Of a DNA stretch of 7,735 nt, positions 1 through 5,333 are shown piece after piece. The stretch's first letter is position 1; each line of letters begins with the position of its first letter. The position numbers and the translations under genes were made by a program. The stretch lies in NCBI GenBank assembly GCA_028717865.1, contig JAQUMZ010000116.1:1-7735 (forward strand), read 5' to 3'. The notes below the pieces were generated by a model that was given only the letters and a program-made list of their open reading frames with translations, did no database searches and was not told where the DNA came from. The DNA is from Elusimicrobiota bacterium. GTDB lineage: Bacteria; Elusimicrobiota; Elusimicrobia; UBA1565; UBA9628.

Positions 1-243
1 AGGCCTTTCCGGAAAGCAAGGATGCCGTGGACGAACTTATCCCGGTCAAGGATTTCGGCTCGTGGCTTCGCAATTTCAGAGTGCGGAAGGGGCTACAGCA
101 GGTCGAACTGGCCAAGCTGCTTGGGATTGTCCAAGGCCAGCGTCTCGGCCTACGAGCAAAACCAGACGAGGCCCCGAAAAGTAGTTCTCAAGAGGCTGCG
201 GAAGGTCTTTAAGTTGAATGGGGAATTTGACCGGTTCCTATAA
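1..243 (+). pseudogene. 3' part of a frameshifted tandem-HTH XRE regulator (paralogue of 4802-5242)
   Basis: The left edge cuts into this gene. Frame 3 is open from base 3 and encodes residues matching position 68 onward of the intact regulator at 4802-5242, including the linker and the start of the second helix-turn-helix (VKDFGSWLRNFRVRKGLQQ, then VELAKLLG). At bases 127-128 there is one extra T compared with the paralogue (GGATTGTCC against GGATGTCC). Frame 3 then drifts into unrelated residues and stops at about 212. Frame 1 resumes the homology (SKASVSAYEQNQTRP, ending GEFDRFL) to a TAA at 241-243. My hand alignment with 5001-5242 gives about 87% identity over the first 126 bases and about 75% afterwards. 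The break falls inside the DNA-recognition part of the HTH, so the product should not bind DNA through this domain. The first HTH would lie left of the window. Programmed frameshifting or a sequencing error remains possible, as no classic slippery heptamer is present. Confidence 0.8.
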
Positions 244-244
244 C
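214..244 (+). promoter_or_regulatory. Weak sigma70-like promoter candidate for the AlbA/HATPase gene
   Basis: TTGAAT (214-219) and TATAAC (239-244) resemble -35 and -10 boxes, matching consensus at four and five of six positions, but the spacer is 19 bases, longer than the usual 17. Both boxes lie in the tail of the broken XRE gene, about 55 bases before the next start codon. It is the best candidate I see in the short gap, and it is weak. Confidence 0.25.
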
Positions 245-299
245 TTCGGACCAAGACAACTCTGGCGCGTCTGGTGGCTCCAGTCGCTGGTGAAAAGTT

Positions 300-1685
300 A
301 TGATCTCACAAATGGACATGAAAGACGTTGATCTCCTGATTCGCGAGGGTGAAAGTCTTGTCGCCGAGTTCAAGGAGAAATATACCTCCAGGATAGACGA
401 GGACATCGTCGCTTTCGCCAATACGAAGGGCGGAACGGTTCTTTTGGGCGTCCGCGACGACGGCACGGTAGCGGGTGAGAAACTCACCAACGACCTCAAA
501 GGCCGCGTCAACAGCTTGGCCCGTAACTGCAAACCGGCCATAGCCGTCGAGGCGGCACAGGTCGGCAATGTCGTTGTCATCGAGACCGCGGAAGGCCACG
601 AGAAGCCTTACAGCTGCGGCTCCGGCTTTTTCCGACGACTCAACGGCAACACTCAGAAGATGAGCCACGAAGAAATCCGCATCATGTTCCGAGAGCATGA
701 TGTTTTCCCCTTCGAGGAGCGCACGGCCCGAGGCTTCGGCCTTGATGACGTTTCCCGGTCCAAAGTGCTGGCCTTTACCAAGGAGGCGGGCATCAACATC
801 GGCAAGACCGCGACGGCAGACTTCTTGCGCAGCCTCAAGGTCGCCGACGAGAAAACCATCAAAAATGCCGGCATTCTATTCTTCGCCGCGGAGCCTTACG
901 ATTTCCTTCACCAATCTCAGATGACTCTCGTTGCGTTCAAAGGTACAGAGAAAGGACATATCTATGATCGGCTTGACGTCCGGAATGATTTGTTGACGCA
1001 ATTCAATGAGGCCGTCCTTTTCCTGAAAAAGCATCTCAACGTCCGCAGCGAGATTCGCGGCGTGAACCGTTACGACATCTACGAGATCCCCTTGGAGGCC
1101 CTGAGAGAGGCCGTGATAAATAGCCTCACGCACAGGGACTACAGCATCACCGGCACCCAAATCAGCGTCGAAATTTATGACAACCGGGTCGAGATCACCA
1201 ATCCCGGCGGCCTGCCCAAGGGTCTTTCGCAGAAAACTTTCGACAAGGGCATCTCAATGAGGAGGAACGAACTGATTGCGGACCTCTTCTTCCGGCTCGA
1301 CAAGGTCGAGCGCCTCGGCCAGGGCATCCGACGTATGAGAGAAGCCATGGCCGCAGCCGGCCTCAAGGCGCCTGAATTTGAAACTGATGGATATTTTAGG
1401 ACGGTTTTTCACCGGTCTCCAGAGTTTTCCCTGAAAGAGCCAAAGGTGGTCGGAAAAGGTGGTCAGGTGGGTGGTCAGGAAAAGTGGTCAGAACTTACGA
1501 AGAAACAAGCAGCGGTGCTGAAGTTTATTCAAGCTGATCCTGAGGCGTCGAGGGAAAAGCTGGCCCGATCCTTGAACATCAATCCGTCAGCTGTACAGAA
1601 GCACATAGAAAAGCTCAAACAACGAGGTTTTATCCGCCGCGTCGGCCCGGACAGGGGCGGCCACTGGGAAGTCCTGGGAGCCTGA
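300..1685 (+). CDS. AlbA_2 (Schlafen-like) / HATPase_c_4 / winged-helix putative transcriptional regulator, COG2865 type
   Basis: This 461-residue cytosolic protein has the architecture of the COG2865 predicted regulators. Residues about 15-130 are an AlbA_2 (Schlafen-like) domain, with GESLVAEFKE at 17-26 and FANTKGGTVLLGV at 39-51. Residues about 230-375 are a GHKL-type ATPase domain of the HATPase_c_4 kind: EAVINSLTHRDY at 270-281 supplies the N-box Asn274, NPGGLP lies at 301-306, and a family-typical RLGQGIRRM starts at 338. Residues about 400-461 form a winged helix-turn-helix (KLARSLNINPSAVQKHIEKL). Between the ATPase and the winged helix is a glycine/glutamine linker encoded by short direct repeats. 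Proteins of this type are usually annotated as ATP-dependent DNA-binding regulators; their signals are mostly unknown. I used the ATG at 300, which has only a weak purine-rich stretch (GGTGAAAAG) before it; ATG 312 or 318 would also keep all domains. The stop is a TGA followed by C. The hydrolase start lies 39 bases downstream, in the same frame with no other stop between. Confidence 0.88.
   Translation: MISQMDMKDVDLLIREGESLVAEFKEKYTSRIDEDIVAFANTKGGTVLLGVRDDGTVAGEKLTNDLKGRVNSLARNCKPAIAVEAAQVGNVVVIETAEGHEKPYSCGSGFFRRLNGNTQKMSHEEIRIMFREHDVFPFEERTARGFGLDDVSRSKVLAFTKEAGINIGKTATADFLRSLKVADEKTIKNAGILFFAAEPYDFLHQSQMTLVAFKGTEKGHIYDRLDVRNDLLTQFNEAVLFLKKHLNVRSEIRGVNRYDIYEIPLEALREAVINSLTHRDYSITGTQISVEIYDNRVEITNPGGLPKGLSQKTFDKGISMRRNELIADLFFRLDKVERLGQGIRRMREAMAAAGLKAPEFETDGYFRTVFHRSPEFSLKEPKVVGKGGQVGGQEKWSELTKKQAAVLKFIQADPEASREKLARSLNINPSAVQKHIEKLKQRGFIRRVGPDRGGHWEVLGA
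1445..1491 (+). repeat. GGTGGTC short direct repeats in the regulator linker
   Basis: GGTGGTC occurs at 1445-1451, 1458-1464 and 1470-1476, with a partial copy GTGGTC at 1484-1489, so the period is 12-13 bases. They encode the linker VVGKGGQVGGQEKW (about residues 382-395) between the ATPase and winged-helix domains. Gly-Gly-Gln linkers of variable length are known in this protein family. Slipped-strand changes here would alter linker length, or shift the frame when the change is not a multiple of three. Confidence 0.7.
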
Positions 1686-1724
1686 CCGTTACCTGCAACT
1701 GAGCATTATCTCCACGGGAATGCC

Positions 1725-2522
1725 ATGACCGGCAACCTTAGGTTCTACGGAAAGCCTCCCTACAACGTGGCCGTTGTTCATGGAGGACCGGGTGCCGCCG
1801 GCGAGATGGCACCCGTGGCGCGGGAACTCGGCAAGGTCTGGGGAGTCCTGGAGCCTCTCCAGACCGCGACCACGCTCAATGGGCAGGTCGAGGAACTGGG
1901 AGCGATTCTCAGAGAGCAAGCCTCGCGGCCCGCCGCGGTAATCGGTTACTCATGGGGGGCGTGGTTGGGTTGCTTTGTCGCCGCCAGATATCCCGAACAG
2001 GTCCAGAATCTAATCCTGGTCGCGAGCGGACCGTTCGAGCGACGCTACGCCGATGGCATTCTGCGACGGCGGCTGGAGCGCCTGGAGGGGACGGAGAGAT
2101 CAGAGTTGGAGGCGTTGGCGAAGGCCCTGCGCGGTCCCCGACCGCTGGACAACAAGTCCTTGGCCCGATTCGGAGCGCTCACATCCAATGCGGACTCGTT
2201 CGACCCTCTTCCCCACGCATCGGGGCCGATGGAATGCGCTGCGGAGATCTTCCAGGGAGTATGGGAATCTGCAGCTCAGATGAGAGCGCGGGGCGAGTTG
2301 CTCGAATCCGTAAAGGGCATCCGATGTCCCGTCGTCGCCATCCATGGCGACCATGATCCGCACCCGCCGGAAGGGGTCCGCGAACCGCTGAGCGGCGCCC
2401 TCGACGATTTTGAATTCGTCCTGCTCAAGAATTGCGGGCATACTCCATGGCTTGAACGTCAGGCGAGTGATGCCTTTTTCAAGACCCTTGGGCACTTGCT
2501 GTCGGAGGCGCACGGCTCATGA
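1725..2522 (+). CDS. Alpha/beta-fold hydrolase with HGGPG oxyanion motif
   Basis: This 265-residue protein is a serine hydrolase of the alpha/beta fold, probably cytosolic because no signal peptide is visible. HGGPG at 19-23 is the oxyanion-hole motif typical of proline iminopeptidase-like and related hydrolases. GYSWG at 74-78 is the nucleophile elbow with Ser76. HGDHDPHP at 207-214 places the acid at Asp211 or Asp209, and CGHTPW at 237-242 supplies His239. The triad therefore looks complete, and the length is normal for the fold. A cap region rich in Arg, Leu and Glu lies between about 105 and 195. The substrate cannot be read from the sequence; an ester, amide or aminopeptidase substrate is possible. 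ATG 1725 is chosen because beta-strand 1 follows directly; no strong ribosome site precedes it. Its stop overlaps the next start as ATGA, so it is probably translationally coupled to the GNAT gene. Confidence 0.9.
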   Translation: MTGNLRFYGKPPYNVAVVHGGPGAAGEMAPVARELGKVWGVLEPLQTATTLNGQVEELGAILREQASRPAAVIGYSWGAWLGCFVAARYPEQVQNLILVASGPFERRYADGILRRRLERLEGTERSELEALAKALRGPRPLDNKSLARFGALTSNADSFDPLPHASGPMECAAEIFQGVWESAAQMRARGELLESVKGIRCPVVAIHGDHDPHPPEGVREPLSGALDDFEFVLLKNCGHTPWLERQASDAFFKTLGHLLSEAHGS

Positions 2523-3010
2523 CCGTGGATTTTCTGGTGAGGGACCTCATGGAAGCCGACCGCCCATGGGTTCTGGATGTGCTGGTTCGCGAGTGGGGGG
2601 CCGAATTTATCGTTTCGCGCGGCCGCAGGGTGTTTCCGGCCCGACTCCCCGGGTTCATCGCGGAATCCACGAGCCAGAAAGGGCTGGGGCTTGCCACCTA
2701 TGAAATCAGGGATGGCCAATGCGAGCTCGCCACATTGGACGCCTTGGCGAAATTTTCTGGGATCGGGACTGCCCTGCTGGAACGAGTCAAGGGAGCCGCT
2801 TTGCGCGCCGGATGCCGGCGGCTTTGGCTGATCACGACCAACGACAATCTGGACGCCATCCGGTTTTATCAAAGGCGAGGGTTCCGCATCGCCGCCATTT
2901 ACAAGGACGCCTTGATGAGGTCCCGAGAGCTCAAGCCCTCCATCCCTGCGACCGGGCAACACGGCATACCACTGAGGGACGAGATCGAGTTCGAGATGGC
3001 CATCGAATGA
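2519..3010 (+). CDS. GNAT-family N-acetyltransferase (single domain)
   Basis: This 163-residue protein has the shape of a one-domain Gcn5-related acetyltransferase, which transfers acetyl from acetyl-CoA to an amine. The pyrophosphate-binding turn (motif A, usually Q/R-x-x-G-x-G/A) is KFSGIGTALLERV at 78-90, with Lys in place of the usual first residue. The C-terminal signature NLDAIRFYQRRGF (110-122) matches the family's N-x-x-A-x-x-F/L-Y-x-x-x-G-F pattern. The region after 130 (KDALMRSRELKPSIP) is a common tail of small GNAT proteins that act on small molecules. The start ATG overlaps the hydrolase TGA (ATGA at 2519-2522), which fixes the start and suggests coupled translation. It ends in TGA, followed by a 40-base gap before the creatininase gene. 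The acceptor substrate is unknown. Confidence 0.9.
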   Translation: MTVDFLVRDLMEADRPWVLDVLVREWGAEFIVSRGRRVFPARLPGFIAESTSQKGLGLATYEIRDGQCELATLDALAKFSGIGTALLERVKGAALRAGCRRLWLITTNDNLDAIRFYQRRGFRIAAIYKDALMRSRELKPSIPATGQHGIPLRDEIEFEMAIE

Positions 3011-3031
3011 TATGAATGAAAACACCCAAAT

Positions 3032-3036
3032 GGAGG
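3032..3036 (+). promoter_or_regulatory. Shine-Dalgarno-like GGAGG, ambiguously spaced before the creatininase gene
   Basis: GGAGG at 3032-3036 is the only good ribosome-binding sequence in the 40-base gap. It lies 14 bases before the ATG at 3051, longer than the ideal 5-9, and only one base before an out-of-frame ATG at 3038 that would encode eight codons. Initiation at 3051 is therefore probably suboptimal. Confidence 0.45.
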
Positions 3037-3050
3037 CATGAATACCGCCG

Positions 3051-3755
3051 ATGAAACTGGCTGACCTGACGTGGCCCGAGGCGGCCGCCCGCATCGCCGC
3101 GAACCCTCAACTCACCATCCCGGTCGGAACCGTCGAGCAGCACGGAAGACATCTGCCGCTCAATACTGACATCCTAGTTGCCGAGTCGTGCGCTGAGTTC
3201 TTGTCCAACGAATTCGGCCTCTTGATAGCGCCCACCGTCAACTATGGAGTCAACCTCCCCTGCGACCGCATTTACCCCGGCACGACGACGATTCCCGCGG
3301 AAACCCTCCAAAGCACGCTCTCTTCCCTGGTCGAATGGTGGAAGCTGCAAGGATTCCAGCGCTTTCTCGTCTTATCGGCCCACGGAGACCCGCACCACAT
3401 ACGCGCCTTGCGCGACGCGGCATCGGCCTGCGCGCATGTCTTGGAACTGTACGATTTCAAGATGGACGACTTGCTCGAGACGCAGCCGTGCGCGAAGCAT
3501 GCCTGCGAGGCGGAAACCTCGATCATGCTCCATCTCTTCCCCGCACTGGTGCGGCAAGATCAGATCGTCGATTTCGAAACGCCTTTCGAACAGTTTCGGC
3601 CTTACTTGCATCATGAGAAAACCGATCCCATAGCAGGTTCGCCCGGCTGCCAGGGATATCCTTCCCGAGCCAGCGCCGAGAAAGGCAAGCGCCTATGGAC
3701 GCGCATGCAGGAGCATGCCCTGGAATGGGCTCGGCAAATTATGCAGGCGGGCTGA
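3051..3755 (+). CDS. Creatininase-family metal-dependent amidohydrolase
   Basis: This 234-residue protein belongs to the creatininase family (Pfam Creatininase), whose members open or cleave amide bonds with a two-metal centre. The family includes creatininase, the mycofactocin peptidase MftE and formamide-forming deformylases. The opening signature PVGTVEQHGRHLPLNTD (24-40) supplies ligands Glu29, His31 and Asp40. LSAHGDPHH (108-116) replaces the usual N-G-H-G-G-N block but keeps His111. CEAETSIML (152-160) supplies Glu155 in the usual E-T-S context. The length is normal for the family. ATG 3051 is the first start that keeps the N-terminal helix. The altered HGGN block argues against true creatininase and leaves the substrate open. 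Its TGA (3753-3755) is followed after a single CGC codon by the TTG start of the next gene in the same frame, so the two are very probably cotranscribed. Confidence 0.9.
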   Translation: MKLADLTWPEAAARIAANPQLTIPVGTVEQHGRHLPLNTDILVAESCAEFLSNEFGLLIAPTVNYGVNLPCDRIYPGTTTIPAETLQSTLSSLVEWWKLQGFQRFLVLSAHGDPHHIRALRDAASACAHVLELYDFKMDDLLETQPCAKHACEAETSIMLHLFPALVRQDQIVDFETPFEQFRPYLHHEKTDPIAGSPGCQGYPSRASAEKGKRLWTRMQEHALEWARQIMQAG

Positions 3756-3758
3756 CGC

Positions 3759-4628
3759 TTGCGAAACCCGGGCATTCCGCGACAGCTGGCGCTAAGAATT
3801 CTTTCCACCGCTGACGCGCCGGCTTTGGCGTCATTGTCGCGCAGCGTGGGTTGGCGGCACACGCCAGAGGATTGGCACGTCATCCTTGAGGCGGGAAAAG
3901 TTCTCGGCTTCCGTTCCGCCGCAGGAACCATTGCGGCCAGCGCCGCCCTTTTCCCATATGGGCGGGCCTTGGCATCCATCGGCATGGTCGTCACCAAGCC
4001 CTCCTGCCAGCGTCGCGGCTTGGGACTCGCCTTGATGAGAAAAATCCTGGCTTCTCTGCCGGCGCCCCGACCGCCATTCACATTGATAGCCACGGAGCAA
4101 GGCGAACCTCTCTACCGCCGTCTGGGATTCAAGACCATTGCTCACGTCCAGCGACTTCAGTCCGACAAACACCCCTCCAAACCGATGAAACGGCAAAGCA
4201 CCCGGAGTCCATCGCCTTTGGCTGAAGACGATTTCGAGGCCATCTGCAGGCTGGACGCCGAGGCCACGGGCGCCGATAGGCGCGCGCTGCTGGAAGTCCT
4301 TCGCCGCCGGGCTTCCATCAGCATGGTGCGCGGACGCGGCGGAATAGCCGCGTTCGCTTTTTGCCTCTTGCGCCGGGAGCGGCTGGTCGTCGGGCCGGTC
4401 ATCGCTTTGGACCACCAGGCCGCGGCTGCCGTGATCCTGGACTTGAGAGCCCGGCACGAAGGCATCTTGCTGCTCGACGTGCCTACGCAACAGTCAGGTC
4501 TGACCGCGACGCTGGAAGCAGCAGGATTTCAATCTGGCGGCACGGCGCCAGTCATGCTTTTAGGAAGTGCTGCCCTGCCCGGGCACCGAAAGATGGTCGC
4601 CGCGGTGGCTTCCCGGGCGTTCGGTTGA
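3759..4628 (+). CDS. Two-domain GNAT acetyltransferase with C-terminal Acetyltransf_18-like domain
   Basis: This 289-residue protein has two GNAT-like halves. Residues about 10-135 are a canonical acetyltransferase domain: VTKPSCQRRGLGLALM (78-93) contains the acetyl-CoA pyrophosphate loop QRRGLG, and EPLYRRLGF lies at 116-124. Residues about 150-270 match the C-terminal domain often paired with such GNATs (Acetyltransf_18): TGADRRALLEVL at 170-181, GPVIA at 212-216, and LDVP at 239-242 followed by a GF-containing turn. The second domain lacks a clear acetyl-CoA loop and may shape the substrate pocket. TTG at 3759 is the first possible start after the upstream TGA and sits directly before the first strand; the next ATG (3984) would delete half of domain one. 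AGGCGGG at 3745-3751 may serve as ribosome site. The final TGA is followed by a structured spacer that may end the operon. Confidence 0.87.
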   Translation: MRNPGIPRQLALRILSTADAPALASLSRSVGWRHTPEDWHVILEAGKVLGFRSAAGTIAASAALFPYGRALASIGMVVTKPSCQRRGLGLALMRKILASLPAPRPPFTLIATEQGEPLYRRLGFKTIAHVQRLQSDKHPSKPMKRQSTRSPSPLAEDDFEAICRLDAEATGADRRALLEVLRRRASISMVRGRGGIAAFAFCLLRRERLVVGPVIALDHQAAAAVILDLRARHEGILLLDVPTQQSGLTATLEAAGFQSGGTAPVMLLGSAALPGHRKMVAAVASRAFG

Positions 4629-4656
4629 TTATCGGACCGAACCAGCGCTGTCGCGT

Positions 4657-4677
4657 CCTTCCACGAAAGGAGGAAGG
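4657..4677 (+). terminator. Hairpin after the enzyme operon (possible weak terminator or attenuator)
   Basis: CCTTCC (4657-4662) pairs with GGAAGG (4672-4677) around a nine-base loop. There is no run of T after it, so it is not a classic Rho-independent terminator. The 3' arm overlaps a perfect Shine-Dalgarno-like AAAGGAGG (4666-4673) that has no start codon at normal spacing. It could end the operon weakly, hide a ribosome site, or be chance. Confidence 0.35.
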
Positions 4678-4680
4678 GCC

Positions 4681-4703
4681 GGAGCCCCTTGACAAGCGGC
4701 TCC
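4681..4703 (+). promoter_or_regulatory. 23-base imperfect palindrome upstream of the intact XRE gene
   Basis: GGAGCC (4681-4686) pairs with GGCTCC (4698-4703), and inside it CTT (4688-4690) pairs with AAG (4694-4696) around a three-base loop, leaving one C:C mismatch. The dyad contains TTGACA at 4689-4694. It could be an operator for an XRE dimer or an RNA hairpin ending the upstream operon; there is no T tract. Its position before an HTH regulator gene favours an operator, but this is inference. Confidence 0.4.
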
Positions 4704-4715
4704 AGCCCCTTGACA
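4683..4715 (+). repeat. Two direct copies of AGCCCCTTGACA, period 21
   Basis: AGCCCCTTGACA occurs at 4683-4694 and again at 4704-4715, identical over 12 bases and spaced by exactly two helical turns. Each contains TTGACA, the -35 consensus. No good -10 box is visible 16-18 bases downstream of either copy, so a promoter is not established. Repeats on the same face of the helix suit binding of a multi-HTH protein. Confidence 0.6.
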
Positions 4716-4721
4716 CGTCAA
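4710..4721 (+). promoter_or_regulatory. TTGAC-AC-GTCAA palindrome, candidate XRE operator
   Basis: TTGAC (4710-4714) and GTCAA (4717-4721) form a perfect 5-bp inverted repeat with a two-base centre, overlapping the second TTGACA. Small palindromes of this size are typical of XRE-family operators and often lie in the regulator's own promoter. It is about 80 bases before the assigned start. Confidence 0.35.
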
Positions 4722-4801
4722 CAGCCAGGAAGTTTCTGCCCCAGAAGTATTTAGACGGGAACAAATTTTGTGTAGAAAAAAGCATCAGAAAATGCCTAGA
4801 C

Positions 4802-5242
4802 GTGCTCCCGGACCCCGAAAATACCCCCCTCGGAGGTCGTTTACGGTTCCTCAGAAAACGCCAGGGCTTGACCCAGGCCATTCTCTCCCGGCGCACCGGG
4901 ATCAGCCCCGCCACCATCTGCAAGCTGGAGCGCGGCGGCGAGACGGCCCACCCCGAGATCGTGGGCAAGCTCCTGGCCTATTTCGGCCGCGATGTCGTGG
5001 AGGCTTTCCCGGAAGGCAAGGATGTCTTCAACGAACTAGCCCCGGTCAAGGATTTCGGCTCATGGCTTCGCAATTTCAGGGTGAGGAAGGGGCTCCAGCA
5101 GGTCGAGCTGGCCAAGATGCTCGGGATGTCCAAGGCCAGCGTCTCGGCCTATGAGCATAACCAAACGAAGCCAGGAAACGTAATCCTCAAAAAGCTGAGG
5201 GCAGCATTCAAACTACAGGGAGAATTCGATCGGTTTCCATGA
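4802..5242 (+). CDS. Tandem helix-turn-helix XRE-family transcriptional regulator
   Basis: From GTG 4802 this gives 146 residues and contains almost nothing but two HTH_3 (Cro/C1-type) domains. The first spans about 14-62 (GLTQAILSRRTGISPATICK, then LERG, residues 22-45); the second spans about 89-138 (GLQQVELAKMLGMSKASVS, then AYEHNQTKP, residues 97-124). A short acidic linker around 63-80 joins them. No metabolite-binding or oligomerisation domain is visible, so a monomer might act as a pseudo-dimer; this is inference. The start is uncertain: the frame is open far upstream without ATG, and GTG 4802 is chosen because homology to HTH begins just after it, although no ribosome site precedes it. 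A TTG at 4625 is in frame but would add a non-HTH leader. The 3' half is a close paralogue of the broken gene at 1-243. The structured spacer upstream suggests autoregulation. Confidence 0.85.
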   Translation: MLPDPENTPLGGRLRFLRKRQGLTQAILSRRTGISPATICKLERGGETAHPEIVGKLLAYFGRDVVEAFPEGKDVFNELAPVKDFGSWLRNFRVRKGLQQVELAKMLGMSKASVSAYEHNQTKPGNVILKKLRAAFKLQGEFDRFP

Positions 5243-5262
5243 ACGCGCCGTTTTGAATCTTT

Positions 5263-5286
5263 CCCCTTGAAATTTCCAAGAAGGGG
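5263..5286 (+). promoter_or_regulatory. CCCCTT/AAGGGG hairpin between the XRE gene and the exported-protein gene
   Basis: CCCCTT (5263-5268) pairs with AAGGGG (5281-5286) around a 12-base segment that itself contains GAAATTTC (5269-5276). It begins 21 bases after the XRE stop and overlaps the -35 box of the next promoter candidate. It lacks a T tract. It could be an operator or a poor terminator. Confidence 0.35.
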
Positions 5287-5294
5287 GCTACACT
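5267..5294 (+). promoter_or_regulatory. Sigma70-like promoter for the exported HEAT protein
   Basis: TTGAAA (5267-5272) matches the -35 consensus at five of six positions, and TACACT (5289-5294) matches -10 at four of six, with a 16-base spacer. Transcription from it would start near 5301, leaving about 33 bases before the ATG at 5334. It is the most convincing promoter in the window, but no ribosome-binding site follows. Confidence 0.5.
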
Positions 5295-5333
5295 TGTTAT
5301 GGCACACAGCATCTCCCAAAAATCGGCATTGTC

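Noticed and set aside
22..243. Separate small gene starting at ATG 22 in frame 1
   Set aside because: Only its second half resembles the XRE paralogue. The first half is the shifted reading of sequence that is homologous in frame 3, so it is one broken gene.
1..1685. Toxin-antitoxin or defence module formed by the XRE gene and the AlbA/HATPase protein
   Set aside because: The adjacent XRE copy is broken, the AlbA protein has regulator architecture with its own winged helix, and no nuclease or toxin domain is visible.
3038..3064. Eight-codon leader ORF overlapping the creatininase start
   Set aside because: The GGAGG is only one base from its ATG, the peptide has no attenuator features, and a chance origin is likely.
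300..4628. UGA recoding, because all intact genes that end in the window stop at TGA and two pairs are in frame across it
   Set aside because: TGA is the common stop in GC-rich bacteria, Trp is encoded by TGG, no TGA occurs inside a conserved domain, and domains end properly before each stop.
1680..4640. Integron cassette array of acetyltransferase and hydrolase genes
   Set aside because: No attC-like core sites lie between the genes, two of them overlap, and the others are only 3-40 bases apart, so this is an operon.
4768..5154. Alternative + strand frame over the XRE gene, rich in Arg and Pro
   Set aside because: It is a typical high-GC shadow frame, and the HTH homology is in another frame.
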